DNA of 64,000 nucleotides from Dyella sp. S184 (lineage in GTDB: Bacteria > Pseudomonadota > Gammaproteobacteria > Xanthomonadales > Rhodanobacteraceae): assembly GCF_009766065.1 (NCBI RefSeq), contig NZ_LMUE01000002.1, positions 1,470,169 to 1,534,168 on the forward strand, written 5' to 3'. A model generated the notes under the pieces. The model was not told the origin of the DNA. It ran no database searches and saw only the letters and a list, made by a program, of their open reading frames with translations. The stretch's first letter is position 1; the number at the start of each line of letters is the position of its first letter. The position numbers were made by a program, and so were the translations under genes. Of the stretch, positions 1-9,149 are shown piece by piece.

Positions 1-1324
1 TGATGCGCTCGCGCCAGGCGCGAGTGCGGGCAAGGATGGCGTCGGTATCCATGCCGATCAGCACGCGTTCGGCCAGCTTGCGCCGACCGGCGATCCAAAC
101 GTCACTGACCTGATGCCGACCGCTGGCGTAGATCAGCTGGGAGACCACGTGGAAAAGCGGCTGGGTTTCCAGATCACTCAATCGTACGGCGGTAAGGTCG
201 GCCTGCTTGCCGACTTCGATCGAGCCAATCTTCGCCTCCAACCCCATCGCCTTGGCGCTGTTGAGGGTGGCGGCACGCAGCGCGTAGGCCGCGTCAAACG
301 CGGACGCATCCTCCGCCACCGCCTTGGCCAGCAATGCCGCGGTGCGCATCTCGCCGAACATGTCCAGATCGTTGTTCGACGCGCAGCCGTCGGTGCCCAG
401 CGCCACATTGACACCGGCCTGGCGCAGCTTTTCCGCCGGGCAGAAGCCGGAGGCCAGCTTGAGGTTGGATTCAGGGCAATGCACCACCGACACACCAGCC
501 TCCGCGCAGGCGGCGATCTCGCCATCGGTGAGCTGGGTCATGTGCACCGCGATCAGGCGATCGTTGACCAGACCAAGTTTCTGCAGTCGCTGGAACGGAC
601 GCAGTCCGCTCTTCTTCTTTTCTTCCTCGACCTCGTGCGCGGTCTCGTGCGTATGCAGGTGCACCGGGATATCGAGCTGGTCGGCCAGCACGCGGATACG
701 CTCGAAACTCTCGTCCGACACCGTGTACGGGGCATGCGGCGCGAATGCGGTGCTGATCAGCGCATCGGCCCGAAAGCTGTCATGCACCTCGCCGGCACGC
801 TCGAAGTATTCGTCCTGGCTCTTGGCCCACGCGGTCGGAAACTCGATCACCGGCAGACCGATCACGGCACGGAAGCCGAGCTTGCGGTAGGTCGCGCCAA
901 TCACGTCGGGGAAGAAATAGTTCTCGTTGGCGCAGGTGGTGCCACCGCGCAGCATCTCGGCCACCGCCAGTTCGACGCCGTCACGCACGAACTCCGGCCC
1001 GATCACCTTCGCCTCGGCCGGCCAGATGTGCTGCTGCAGCCACACCATCAGCGGCAGGTCGTCGGCAAGACCGCGCAACAGAGTCATCGGGTTGTGCGTA
1101 TGCGCATTGATCAGGCCCGGGATCAGCGCGTGCTCACCGAGCTCGATGCGCTCGCGCGGCGCATAGGCGGCCCGGGCCTCGGCGATCGGCAACAGCGCAA
1201 TGATGTGATCGCCCTGCACCACCACGGCGTGGTCTTCCAGCACCACCGCATGGGGTTCGACCGGCACCACCCAGCGTGCCTCGATCATCAGGTCGACTGG
1301 CTGCGGTGTCGTCGGACTCATCAT
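1..1324 (-). CDS. mtaD: MtaD-type amidohydrolase (5-methylthioadenosine/S-adenosylhomocysteine deaminase), 3' end outside window
   Basis: Cytosolic metal-dependent deaminase of the TRZ/ATZ amidohydrolase family, expected to convert 5-methylthioadenosine or S-adenosylhomocysteine to the inosyl forms. About 441 codons are present; the family is about 440-450 residues, so little is missing. Visible metal-binding and catalytic motifs are the GLINAHTHNP segment (first His pair), LHTHETAHE (third His), the AVHMTQL and VVHCPESNLKLASG segments, and ALGTDGCASNNDLD (catalytic Asp). The start is the first of two consecutive ATGs; the second, three bases downstream, is equally possible, and no strong ribosome site is visible. 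Two near-identical 14-mers lie just upstream. The nearest gene, efp, is on the same strand about 150 bases upstream and has its own hairpin end, so mtaD probably has its own promoter. Confidence 0.88.
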   Translation of the reverse strand, partial: MMSPTTPQPVDLMIEARWVVPVEPHAVVLEDHAVVVQGDHIIALLPIAEARAAYAPRERIELGEHALIPGLINAHTHNPMTLLRGLADDLPLMVWLQQHIWPAEAKVIGPEFVRDGVELAVAEMLRGGTTCANENYFFPDVIGATYRKLGFRAVIGLPVIEFPTAWAKSQDEYFERAGEVHDSFRADALISTAFAPHAPYTVSDESFERIRVLADQLDIPVHLHTHETAHEVEEEKKKSGLRPFQRLQKLGLVNDRLIAVHMTQLTDGEIAACAEAGVSVVHCPESNLKLASGFCPAEKLRQAGVNVALGTDGCASNNDLDMFGEMRTAALLAKAVAEDASAFDAAYALRAATLNSAKAMGLEAKIGSIEVGKQADLTAVRLSDLETQPLFHVVSQLIYASGRHQVSDVWIAGRRKLAERVLIGMDTDAILARTRAWRERI

Positions 1325-1337
1325 CAACTCGCTCTGT

Positions 1338-1366
1338 CAGTTTGGATACGACCAGTTTGTATACGA
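1338..1366. promoter_or_regulatory. Tandem imperfect 14-mers upstream of mtaD
   Basis: CAGTTTGGATACGA at 1338-1351 and CAGTTTGTATACGA at 1353-1366 are direct repeats with one mismatch and a 15-base period, ending about 14 bases before the mtaD start. The second contains the palindrome GTATAC. The position suits an operator or leader element, but no regulator is identified. Confidence 0.35.
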
Positions 1367-1444
1367 TATGGGGCGGTACCTTGCGGCGGCCGCCCCATGC
1401 TTTGGATCGTCATTCCGGTCTCTTCGGGATGACGGCTGGCAAAG

Positions 1445-1464
1445 GCGCGAACCTGCGTTCGCGC
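1445..1464 (-). terminator. Hairpin downstream of efp
   Basis: GCGCGAAC and GTTCGCGC form an 8-bp stem around the loop CTGC, about 10 bases past the efp stop codon. On the minus strand it is followed only by a short TTT, so it is a weak terminator candidate. Confidence 0.4.
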
Positions 1465-1473
1465 GCCAACTCG

Positions 1474-2052
1474 TTATTTCACGCGGCTGTCGTAATCGCC
1501 GGTGCGGGTATCGACCTTGATGATTTCGTCCTGATTGACGAACAGCGGCACGCGCACCACGGCACCGGTCTCCAGCGTGGCCGGCTTGCCACCGCCGCCG
1601 GAGGTATCGCCACGCACGCCCGGATCGGTCTCGGTGATTTTCAGCTCGACGAACTTCGGCGCCTGTACGGCAATGATGCCGCCGTTGAACACGGTGACGA
1701 CGCACTCTTCCTCGCCCTTGAGCCACTTCCACGCATCGCCCATCGCGGCCAGGGAGGCGGGCGTGATCTCGAAGGTCTCCATGTTCATGAAGTGCCAGAC
1801 GCGATCCTTGCCAATGCCGTCGATAAACGAAAGCTGCATGTCGGTATCGGTGGCATCGGCTTCCTCGAAGGAGTCGCTGGACTTCAGCGTCTGCTCGGTG
1901 GTGCGGCCGTCCTTCAGATTGCGGATGCGGATACGGGTGAACGCCTGGCCCTTGCCCGGCTTGACGAAGTCCGCTTCTGTAATGAGCCAGGGATCGCCGT
2001 TATGAAGGATCTTCTTACCCGTTTTGACATCATTGAGGCCAAGGGTCGCCAT
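1474..2052 (-). CDS. efp: Elongation factor P
   Basis: Ribosome-bound factor that relieves stalling at polyproline stretches; 192 residues, close to the usual 185-190. The loop KPGKGQ carries Lys34, the residue beta-lysylated in gammaproteobacteria by EpmA and EpmB. This fits the divergent neighbour epmB, 88 bases away; epmA is not in the window. The N-terminal KOW-like domain and two OB domains are intact, ending in the family-typical [12 protein letters not shown]. The start is chosen by family alignment; GGAG lies about 11 bases upstream. Confidence 0.97.
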   Translation of the reverse strand: MATLGLNDVKTGKKILHNGDPWLITEADFVKPGKGQAFTRIRIRNLKDGRTTEQTLKSSDSFEEADATDTDMQLSFIDGIGKDRVWHFMNMETFEITPASLAAMGDAWKWLKGEEECVVTVFNGGIIAVQAPKFVELKITETDPGVRGDTSGGGGKPATLETGAVVRVPLFVNQDEIIKVDTRTGDYDSRVK

Positions 2053-2140
2053 GCGCTATCTGCTCCGGAGTCAATTTCGCCCAATGGGCGGCTAAAATGG
2101 ATATCTGTCACGGGCTTCAGCGCCCGCTCCAAGGCCCATC

Positions 2141-3151
2141 ATGATAACCGCAAGCCCCCATCCCCGCCTATTGTCGCCTGCTCCCGGATGGCGCGAGCTA
2201 TGGCGAGATGCCATCACCGACGCCGGGGAGCTGCTGCAGGCGGTGGGCCTGGGCGACCGCACCGATCTGCTACCGACCGACGACGCCGGCTTCGTCTTGC
2301 GCGTTCCGCGTGGATTCGTCGCGCGGATGCGCCGCAACGACCCGACCGACCCGCTGCTGCTGCAAGTGCTTCCACAACGGGCCGAGCACAATCAGGTCGA
2401 GGGTTTCACGATGGACGCCGTGGGTGACCTGCCGTCCAAAGCCGGGCACGGCATCCTGCACAAGTACGACGGCCGCGCGCTGCTGATCGCCAGCGGCAGC
2501 TGTGCGGTGAACTGCCGCTATTGCTTCCGCCGGCACTTCCCCTATGGCGAGGAGATCGCCGCTGCGTCGCAGTGGCGCGATGCCTTGGCTCACCTGAAGG
2601 CCGACCTGTCGATCCGCGAACTGATCCTTTCCGGTGGCGATCCGCTGGCACTGGCTACGCACAAGCTCGAGGAGCTGACCCAAGGCTTGGCCGATCTGCC
2701 CCATGTGATCCGCCTGCGCATCCATACCCGCCTGCCGGTAGTGCTGCCCGAACGGATCGACGATGCTTTCGTCGCCTGGCTGGCCGCGTTGCCATTGCAA
2801 AAGGTGGTGGTACTGCATGCCAACCATACCAATGAACTGGACGCCAGCGTCGATGCCGCCTGCGCACGCCTGCGCGACGCTGGCGCCAGCCTGCTCAACC
2901 AGTCGGTACTGCTGCGTGGGGTCAATGACGATGCGGACGTCCTTGCCCAGCTGTCCGAGCGACTGTTCGCTGCCGGCGTGTTGCCCTACTACCTGCATCA
3001 GCTCGACCGGGTGCAAGGCACGGCGCATTTCGAGGTGAACGACCTTCGCGCACAGGCCTTGATGGATACGCTTCGTACACGGCTGCCGGGCTATCTGGTA
3101 CCCCGACTGGTGCGCGAAGTGGGCGGCGATGCCTCCAAGCGACCACTATGA
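2141..3151 (+). CDS. epmB: EF-P (R)-beta-lysine 2,3-aminomutase, radical SAM
   Basis: Radical S-adenosylmethionine and PLP enzyme that isomerises L-lysine to (R)-beta-lysine, which EpmA then attaches to EF-P. The [4Fe-4S] motif CxxxCxxC is complete at Cys121, Cys125 and Cys128 (CAVNCRYC). The family signature LPYYLHQLDRVQGTAHF is near residues 281-297. The C-terminal GGDASKRPL places Lys333 where the PLP-binding lysine sits in E. coli EpmB. Length 336 residues is normal. It diverges from efp, so substrate protein and modifying enzyme share an 88-base intergenic region that probably holds both promoters. No strong ribosome site precedes the start. Confidence 0.95.
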   Translation: MITASPHPRLLSPAPGWRELWRDAITDAGELLQAVGLGDRTDLLPTDDAGFVLRVPRGFVARMRRNDPTDPLLLQVLPQRAEHNQVEGFTMDAVGDLPSKAGHGILHKYDGRALLIASGSCAVNCRYCFRRHFPYGEEIAAASQWRDALAHLKADLSIRELILSGGDPLALATHKLEELTQGLADLPHVIRLRIHTRLPVVLPERIDDAFVAWLAALPLQKVVVLHANHTNELDASVDAACARLRDAGASLLNQSVLLRGVNDDADVLAQLSERLFAAGVLPYYLHQLDRVQGTAHFEVNDLRAQALMDTLRTRLPGYLVPRLVREVGGDASKRPL

Positions 3152-3285
3152 TCTAGGCCAATGGTCACTGTTACGCGGTTTTCCGCTAGCGGCCACTGCC
3201 GGAATCCGTTACAAACATCGATGGCGATCGACCATGCCGACAGCCTCATACAGCCCGCGGTGATCAACGGACAGCTCAACGCCCC

Positions 3286-5328
3286 ATGAAAAAAGATTAC
3301 GTCATCAAGATCCTCTTCGTCGAAAGCTCGCTCGAGGAAGCGGAACAAATCATCAGCCTGTTGCGCAATACCGGCATTGCCATACGGCCAGCCCGTGCCA
3401 CCCAGGTCGAACAGCTGCAGGCTGCGGTGAACGAACTGGAGCCGGACATTGTGATGTTCGATCCGGCAGTCACCACCATCACCCTTGCCGAAACAGTGAA
3501 GGTGCTCGATGCGTACGGTCGAGATTACTCACTGCTCGGCCTGGTTCACACGATGGACAATCAGAGTGTGGCGGATCTGTTCGTCCAGGGCGCCCGCGGC
3601 GTTGCTTCGCGCAGCCAGCCGAAGCAGCTGATTGCGGTGTTGCAGCGCGAATTCGATTCGCTGCAGACACGCCGCCAGGTACGCCGGCTGGAAACCTCGC
3701 TGCGAGAATCGGAGCGCCGCTGCGACGCCTTGCTGGACTCCTCCACCGATGCGATTGCCTACGTGCATGAAGGCATGTATGTGCGCGCCAATACCGCCTA
3801 TCTGGAAACCTTCGGCTACGACGATTTCGATGACCTGCTCGGGCTGCCAGTGCTGGACATGATCGACCCGGCCAACGCGGACGAATTCAAGACCCTGCTC
3901 AGGGGCCATGCACGCCAGGAAAAAATGCCGTCGCAGCTTGCCCTGCGCGCCCGTCGCGCCGATGGCAGTCTTTTCGATGCCACCGTGGAATTTGCACCAG
4001 CCACCTTCGAGGGCGAGCCCTGTCTGCAAATCGTGTTTCGCCGCCAACTGGTCGACCCGGCCGTGCTGGAACAGCTGCAACGCGACCCGGTCACCGGCCT
4101 GTTCAACCGCGCGCGCATGCTTGAGTGCGTCGACCATGCCGTGGCGGCGGCGGCAAAGGGCACCAAGGGCCAGTCCTTGTTGCTGGTCGAACCCGACAAC
4201 TGGACCTCGATCGTGGCCGGCGTCGGTATTGGCAAGGCCGATGAGTTGCTGGCCGGTTTCGCCGGTCGTATCCGCATGCTGCTGGGTGCCGACGATGTCG
4301 CCGGCATGCTCGCCGACCATACGCTGGGTATCGTGCTGGACTCGCGCCAGGACGACGCGATCAGGGAATGGATTGCCAAGCTCCAGCACAGCATAAGCAA
4401 CGAAATCTTCGATGCCGGCGCACGTTCGATCACCGTCACCGCCAGTATCGGCGGCAGCCTGCTGGGCGAAAAGAACGCCAATACCGAACTACTGCTCAAT
4501 CAGGCCAGCCAGGCCCTGCGTACCGCGCAAAGCCTTGGCGGCAGCAAGGTGGAGCTGCACGATCCCGCCGCACGCGAAAAGGCTGACGAGGAGCGCGATC
4601 GCTACTGGCTGGAACTGCTGCAGAAGGCGTTGGCGCAGGACGACCTGGTGCTCTATCACCAGCAGACCATCAGCCTGCAGGATGCCGAAGGCGACTACTC
4701 GGAAATCCTGCTGCGCATGAATGGTCCGCAAGGCGAGGTGCTGCCAGGCTTCTTCATGCCGATCGCCGAGAAACACAACCTCACCTGCGCGATCGATCGC
4801 TGGGTGCTCGGCAAGGCCATCAGTACGCTGCAGGCGCGCGAAAGCCAGGGCCAGCAGACCACCTTCTTCATCAAGATCACCGCGGCCTCACTGCAGGACA
4901 ACACGCTGCTGCCGTGGCTGGCTGAGCGGCTCGGCCAGGCGGCCCTCAAGCGCGGCCAGCTCGTGCTGGAAATGACCGAGAGCAAGGTGATGACCCTGCT
5001 GCGCCCGGCACAGGAATTCGTCAATGGCTGGAAGAAACTGGGTGGCCGTTTTGCGCTGGAGCAGTTCGGCTCCGGCCTGAACTCATTCCAGTTGCTCAAC
5101 CACATCGATGCGGACTACCTGAAGATCGATCGCAGCTACATGGCCGAATTGCCGCAGCACGCGGACAGCCAGAAGAAGATCGCCGAGATCTGCCAGCAGG
5201 CACGCGAGCTGAAGCGCCAGACCATCGCCGAATGGGTCGAGGACGCCAACAGCACATCACTGCTGTTCGCCTGCGGCGTGGACTTCGTGCAGGGCAATTT
5301 CCTGCAGGTGCCACAGCGGCTGGACTAA
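3286..5328 (+). CDS. fimX: FimX-like degenerate GGDEF/EAL c-di-GMP receptor protein
   Basis: 680 residues with the FimX order: receiver-like domain (about 8-122), PAS domain (about 145-255), GGDEF-like (about 265-425) and EAL-like (about 440-675). The GGDEF signature is replaced by ADHTL near 343-347, so cyclase activity is unlikely. The EAL signature is EIL at 473-475; the usual N of the NLS motif is Lys530, and the DDFG catalytic pair is EQFG near 592-595, so phosphodiesterase activity is also unlikely. In Pseudomonas and Xanthomonas, FimX with the same kind of decay binds c-di-GMP and controls type IV pilus assembly with PilZ and PilB. No pilus genes are nearby. The gene is monocistronic, with a perfect bidirectional terminator after it. 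Confidence 0.8.
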   Translation: MKKDYVIKILFVESSLEEAEQIISLLRNTGIAIRPARATQVEQLQAAVNELEPDIVMFDPAVTTITLAETVKVLDAYGRDYSLLGLVHTMDNQSVADLFVQGARGVASRSQPKQLIAVLQREFDSLQTRRQVRRLETSLRESERRCDALLDSSTDAIAYVHEGMYVRANTAYLETFGYDDFDDLLGLPVLDMIDPANADEFKTLLRGHARQEKMPSQLALRARRADGSLFDATVEFAPATFEGEPCLQIVFRRQLVDPAVLEQLQRDPVTGLFNRARMLECVDHAVAAAAKGTKGQSLLLVEPDNWTSIVAGVGIGKADELLAGFAGRIRMLLGADDVAGMLADHTLGIVLDSRQDDAIREWIAKLQHSISNEIFDAGARSITVTASIGGSLLGEKNANTELLLNQASQALRTAQSLGGSKVELHDPAAREKADEERDRYWLELLQKALAQDDLVLYHQQTISLQDAEGDYSEILLRMNGPQGEVLPGFFMPIAEKHNLTCAIDRWVLGKAISTLQARESQGQQTTFFIKITAASLQDNTLLPWLAERLGQAALKRGQLVLEMTESKVMTLLRPAQEFVNGWKKLGGRFALEQFGSGLNSFQLLNHIDADYLKIDRSYMAELPQHADSQKKIAEICQQARELKRQTIAEWVEDANSTSLLFACGVDFVQGNFLQVPQRLD

Positions 5329-5372
5329 GTACCGGGAGATCGGCTCAACCGCATCCTCGACTGACCAGCAGC

Positions 5373-5404
5373 AAAAAACCCGCGGATCGCTCCGCGGGTT
5401 TTTT
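5373..5404. terminator. Perfect bidirectional terminator between fimX and rplS
   Basis: AAAAAACCCGCGGA and TCCGCGGGTTTTTT pair as a perfect 14-bp stem around the loop TCGC. It has a T-run on either strand, so it can end both fimX (plus) and the rpsP-rplS operon (minus). Confidence 0.95.
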
Positions 5405-5429
5405 ATGTTGCAACAACCAGCGACCCAGC

Positions 5430-5837
5430 TTACTCGGCGGCTGAAGCTGCAGCAGCAGCGGCCTTCGCATTGGCCTTGGCGGCTGCGGCGGCGGCAACGT
5501 CTTCCTTGATGCGCGCTGCCTTGCCTTCCAGACCACGCAGGTAGTACAGCTTGGCGCCGCGTACCTTGCCCTTGCGCTTCACGGTCAGCGAATCGATCGC
5601 CTGGCTGTGCGCCTGGAACACGCGCTCCACGCCGGTGCCGTGCGAAATCTTGCGCACCGTGAAGGCCGAATGCAGGCCGCGGCTGCGCTTGGCGATGACG
5701 ATGCCCTCGAACGCCTGCACGCGCTCGCGGTTGCCTTCCTTCACCTTCACGTTGACCACCACGGTGTCGCCGGGGCTGAATTCCGGCAACTGGCGGGTGA
5801 TCTGCTCGGATTCGAACTGTTCAATGATCTTGTTCAT
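5430..5837 (-). CDS. rplS: 50S ribosomal protein L19
   Basis: Large-subunit protein at the 30S-50S interface. The start at MNKIIEQFE is chosen over an in-frame ATG 39 bases upstream, because L19 proteins begin there and AGGTG lies five bases before it. The product is 135 residues against about 115 in E. coli; the excess is a C-terminal tail rich in Ala and Lys after RIKED. It is the last gene of the operon rpsP-rimM-trmD-rplS. Confidence 0.97.
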   Translation of the reverse strand: MNKIIEQFESEQITRQLPEFSPGDTVVVNVKVKEGNRERVQAFEGIVIAKRSRGLHSAFTVRKISHGTGVERVFQAHSQAIDSLTVKRKGKVRGAKLYYLRGLEGKAARIKEDVAAAAAAKANAKAAAAAASAAE

Positions 5838-5888
5838 GGCGCACCTGTTCGGTTCACGTAAATCGATGTCAATCAAGAGCTGCGGTCG

Positions 5889-6647
5889 TCACTCGACCGC
5901 ATCGTTTTGCCGCATGTGTTCGCGGCGGAATTCATCCAGCAGTGCACGGGATGTGGCATCCAGCGCACGCTGTGACAACAGCTCGGGACGCCGCAACCAG
6001 GTTCGTCCCAGCGATTGCTTCAGGCGCCAGCGGGCAATCGCCGCGTGGTCACCGGACAACAATACCTCCGGCACGGAACCCAGCGCATCGTGCACCGGTT
6101 TCGCATAATGTGGACAATCCAGCAGGCCATCCGAGAATGAATCCTGCCCGGCCGACTGCGCGTCGTTCAACGCGCCGTCCTGCAAGCGACCCACCGCATC
6201 GATGATCACCGCGGCAGCCAACTCACCACCGGACAACACATAATCGCCGATGGAAAGCTCCTCGTCGACCTCGTGCGCCAGCAGACGCTCATCCACACCT
6301 TCGTAACGTCCACAGAGCAAGGCGATGCGCGGCCTTTTCGCCAGCGCTTCCACCCGTCCCTGCGTCAGCCGCGCTCCCTGCGGACTGAGATAAATCACAT
6401 GCACCGGCTCCGGTGCAGCATCACGCATGGCCACCAGGGTCGTGCGCAACGGTTCAATCATCATCACCATGCCGGGGCCGCCTCCATACGAGCTGGCGTC
6501 CACGGTGCGGTGCTTGTCCGTGGCGTAATCGCGCGGATTCCAGGTTTCCACCTGCAGCAACTCGCGTTGCTGTGCGCGTCCCACCACACCGACGGCAGCA
6601 CACTGGCGCACGAAGTCCGGAAACAAGGTGACTACGTCAATGCGCAT
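5889..6647 (-). CDS. trmD: tRNA (guanine37-N1)-methyltransferase
   Basis: SPOUT-class enzyme that methylates G37 next to the anticodon of tRNAs reading CNN codons, preventing frameshifts. The trefoil-knot motifs are present: YGGGPGMVM near residue 54, [17 protein letters not shown] and GDYVLSGGE. Length 252 residues is normal. It lies 35 bases after rimM and 51 bases before rplS on the same strand, in the classic ribosome operon. Confidence 0.98.
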   Translation of the reverse strand: MRIDVVTLFPDFVRQCAAVGVVGRAQQRELLQVETWNPRDYATDKHRTVDASSYGGGPGMVMMIEPLRTTLVAMRDAAPEPVHVIYLSPQGARLTQGRVEALAKRPRIALLCGRYEGVDERLLAHEVDEELSIGDYVLSGGELAAAVIIDAVGRLQDGALNDAQSAGQDSFSDGLLDCPHYAKPVHDALGSVPEVLLSGDHAAIARWRLKQSLGRTWLRRPELLSQRALDATSRALLDEFRREHMRQNDAVE

Positions 6648-6682
6648 GAATCCTCAACCCTTTGTCGCGATGCGATGCAACG

Positions 6683-7204
6683 TCAGAATTCAGGATCCCA
6701 GTCCACCACCATGCGCCCTGCGGACAAGTCCACCGAACGCACATACGAGCCCTGGATGAAAGGAATCAGCCGCTCGCGCTCGCCGTCCCTCACTACCACG
6801 ACGTCGTTGGCACCGGTGGCGAACAGGTGACTGACCCGCCCCAGCTTCACGTCTTCCGTGGTGACGACCTCAACTCCTTCGAGATCGACCCAGTAATACT
6901 CATCTTTCGCGGGAGGGGGCAACTGGTCACGGGTGACATAGATGTCTTGGCCGATCAGCGCTGCCGCCTGTTCCCGGTCGTCCACTCCAGGCAATTGGGC
7001 CACCATGCCCTTGCCTTGTGCACGACCTTTCACTCCCGAGATCTGCGTCTCCACACCCGGCGCTGCAGTGAGCAGCCACGGCTGGTAGTCGAAGATCCGC
7101 ATGCGCGGTTCAGCCCAGGATTCGATCTTGAGCCAGCCCTGCACACCGTACAGCCCGACGATGCGCCCGATCAGGACCCGTCGACTGGCTGCAGCGGCAC
7201 TCAT
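6683..7204 (-). CDS. rimM: 16S rRNA processing protein RimM
   Basis: Binds ribosomal protein S19 and helps mature the 3' domain of 16S rRNA. 173 residues, with the N-terminal barrel ([16 protein letters not shown]) and the PRC-barrel half ([13 protein letters not shown], then [14 protein letters not shown]). It starts 11 bases after rpsP, ahead of trmD. Confidence 0.96.
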   Translation of the reverse strand: MSAAAASRRVLIGRIVGLYGVQGWLKIESWAEPRMRIFDYQPWLLTAAPGVETQISGVKGRAQGKGMVAQLPGVDDREQAAALIGQDIYVTRDQLPPPAKDEYYWVDLEGVEVVTTEDVKLGRVSHLFATGANDVVVVRDGERERLIPFIQGSYVRSVDLSAGRMVVDWDPEF

Positions 7205-7215
7205 AAGTACCGTAC

Positions 7216-7470
7216 TCAGGCAGCCTGCTGCTTGCCAGCTTCCTTGACCAGCGCGGCGACCTTATCGGTCAGCTGGGCGCCCTTGCTTACCCATTCCTTG
7301 ACGCGGTCGACGTTCAGCTCAAGGCGCTTGTCCTTGCCCGACGCAACCGGGTTGTAGTAGCCGATGTTCTCGATGTTGCGGCCGTCGCGCTTGCTGCGCT
7401 GATCGGTCACGACGACGTGGTAGAACGGACGGCCCTTGGCGCCACCGCGCGAAAGACGAATCTTGACCAT
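7216..7470 (-). CDS. rpsP: 30S ribosomal protein S16
   Basis: Small-subunit assembly protein, 84 residues. The open frame extends 57 codons upstream, but [10 protein letters not shown] is the conserved start and GGAG lies about eight bases before it. It is the first gene of the operon rpsP-rimM-trmD-rplS, with ffh upstream on the same strand and a purine/pyrimidine-biased repeat region between them. Confidence 0.97.
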   Translation of the reverse strand: MVKIRLSRGGAKGRPFYHVVVTDQRSKRDGRNIENIGYYNPVASGKDKRLELNVDRVKEWVSKGAQLTDKVAALVKEAGKQQAA

Positions 7471-7589
7471 GGTAAAACTCCAGAATTGCCGAATGAGCGG
7501 CAGGCACACGAGAGACGTGCGCGGTAAACGGGGCATTTTAGCGGTTTTTCGGGAAAAGGGAAGGCCCAGGGCGAGAAGTGAGGAGAGGA

Positions 7590-7644
7590 GGAGTAAGAAA
7601 CGAGAGAGGGGTGTCAGGGCTGGCTTCCACTCGTTTCTCACTCC
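7590..7644. repeat. Purine/pyrimidine-biased inverted repeat between ffh and rpsP
   Basis: GGAGTAAGAAACGAG (7590-7604) and CTCGTTTCTCACTCC (7630-7644) are 15-base arms with one mismatch around a 25-base loop. The plus strand from about 7550 to 7610 is mostly purine and from 7625 to 7660 mostly pyrimidine, with TCCACTCGTT occurring twice. It could be a transcript hairpin between ffh and rpsP or a member of a dispersed repeat family. Confidence 0.6.
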
Positions 7645-7664
7645 TTTCCACTCGTTCCTTGCCT

Positions 7665-9053
7665 TCAGCGCGGCGGCGGCAAACCGCCCATGCCGCCCAT
7701 CCCACCCATGCCCTTCATGGCACCGCGCATCTGCCGCATCAGGCCTTTGCTGCCACCCTTGGACAACTTGGACATCATCTTTTCCATCTGCATGTACTGC
7801 TTCAGCAGGCGATTGACGTCGGCCGGCTGGGTACCTGAACCACGCGCCACGCGTGCACGGCGCGAACCGTTCAGCAGATCAGGATGGCGGCGTTCCTTCT
7901 TGGTCATCGAATTGATGATCGCGACCATCCGGCTCATCTCGCCGTCGTTGACCTTGGACTTGACGCTGTCCGGCAGGTTGCCCACGCCCGGCAGCTTGTC
8001 CATCAGGCCAGCCAGACCGCCCATGTTGCTCATCTGCTCGAGCTGATCCTTCATGTCGTTCAGGTCGAAGCGCTTGCCCTTCATCACCTTCTGGGCCAGC
8101 TTTTGCGCCTTCTCCTGGTCGACCTTGCGCTCGACTTCCTCGACCAGCGACAGCACGTCGCCCATGCCGAGGATGCGCTGTGCCAGGCGATCCGGGTGGA
8201 ACGGCTCCAGCGCATCGGTCTTCTCGCCGGCGCCGAGGAACTTGATCGGCTTTCCCGTGACATAACGCACCGACAATGCAGCACCGCCGCGGGCATCGCC
8301 GTCGGTCTTGGTCAGGATCACGCCGGTCAGCGGCAGCGCCTCGCTGAACGCCTTGGCGGTGTTGGCGGCGTCCTGGCCGGTCATCGAATCGACCACGAAC
8401 AGCGTTTCGACCGGCGTGATCGCGACATGCAGTGCCTTGATCTCGGCCATCATCGCCTCGTCCACGTGCAGGCGGCCGGCGGTATCGACAATCAGCACAT
8501 CGACCACTTCGCGGCGGGCCGCGGCAACAGCCGCCTTGGCGATGGCGACCGGATCCTGCCCCGCCTCGGACGGGAAGAACTTCACCCCGACCTGTTCGGC
8601 CAGCGTGCGCAACTGCTCGATCGCCGCCGGACGATAGACGTCGCAGCTGACCACCATCACCTTTTTCTTCTTGCGCTCGGTCAGCAGCCGCGCCAGCTTG
8701 GCCACCGTGGTGGTCTTGCCGGCGCCCTGCAGGCCAGCCATCAGCACCACCGCCGGCGGTGTCTGGGCCAGGTTCAGTTCGGTGTTGGCGGTACCCATCA
8801 CCACGGTCAGTTCATCGCTGACCACCTTCACCAGCGCCTGACCCGGCGACAGGCTCTTCATCACATCCTGACCAACCGCGCGCACCTTGATCCGCTGGAT
8901 CAGCGCCTGTACCACCGGCAGCGCCACGTCGGCCTCAAGCAACGCGATGCGCACCTCGCGCAACGATTCGCGGATGTTCTCCTCGGTCAGCCGGCCGCGG
9001 CCGCGCAGGCGATTGACGGTGGTGGAAAGACGTTGGCTGAGCGACTCGAACAT
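7665..9053 (-). CDS. ffh: Signal recognition particle GTPase Ffh (SRP54)
   Basis: Protein part of the signal recognition particle, which with 4.5S RNA and FtsY targets ribosomes making membrane proteins. It has the N domain (1-90), the G domain with P-loop [10 protein letters not shown] at 107-116, DTAGR and [10 protein letters not shown], and a Met-rich M domain ending in [10 protein letters not shown]. 462 residues, normal. The 4.5S RNA gene was not seen here. It precedes the rpsP operon on the same strand and diverges from ypjD, as in many gammaproteobacteria. Confidence 0.98.
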   Translation of the reverse strand: MFESLSQRLSTTVNRLRGRGRLTEENIRESLREVRIALLEADVALPVVQALIQRIKVRAVGQDVMKSLSPGQALVKVVSDELTVVMGTANTELNLAQTPPAVVLMAGLQGAGKTTTVAKLARLLTERKKKKVMVVSCDVYRPAAIEQLRTLAEQVGVKFFPSEAGQDPVAIAKAAVAAARREVVDVLIVDTAGRLHVDEAMMAEIKALHVAITPVETLFVVDSMTGQDAANTAKAFSEALPLTGVILTKTDGDARGGAALSVRYVTGKPIKFLGAGEKTDALEPFHPDRLAQRILGMGDVLSLVEEVERKVDQEKAQKLAQKVMKGKRFDLNDMKDQLEQMSNMGGLAGLMDKLPGVGNLPDSVKSKVNDGEMSRMVAIINSMTKKERRHPDLLNGSRRARVARGSGTQPADVNRLLKQYMQMEKMMSKLSKGGSKGLMRQMRGAMKGMGGMGGMGGLPPPR

Positions 9054-9149
9054 GACGGGACCGGCGTACAGGAAAGTATTCGATTATAGCGGACCAAGCG
9101 GCCTGCTCCGCATGCACGCCCGGCGGAGCCTGTGCGACACTCCGCGGCT

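Noticed and set aside
7884..9089. 401-codon open frame antisense to ffh
   Set aside because: Mirror of the ffh codon pattern; His/Gln/Arg-rich with no domain.
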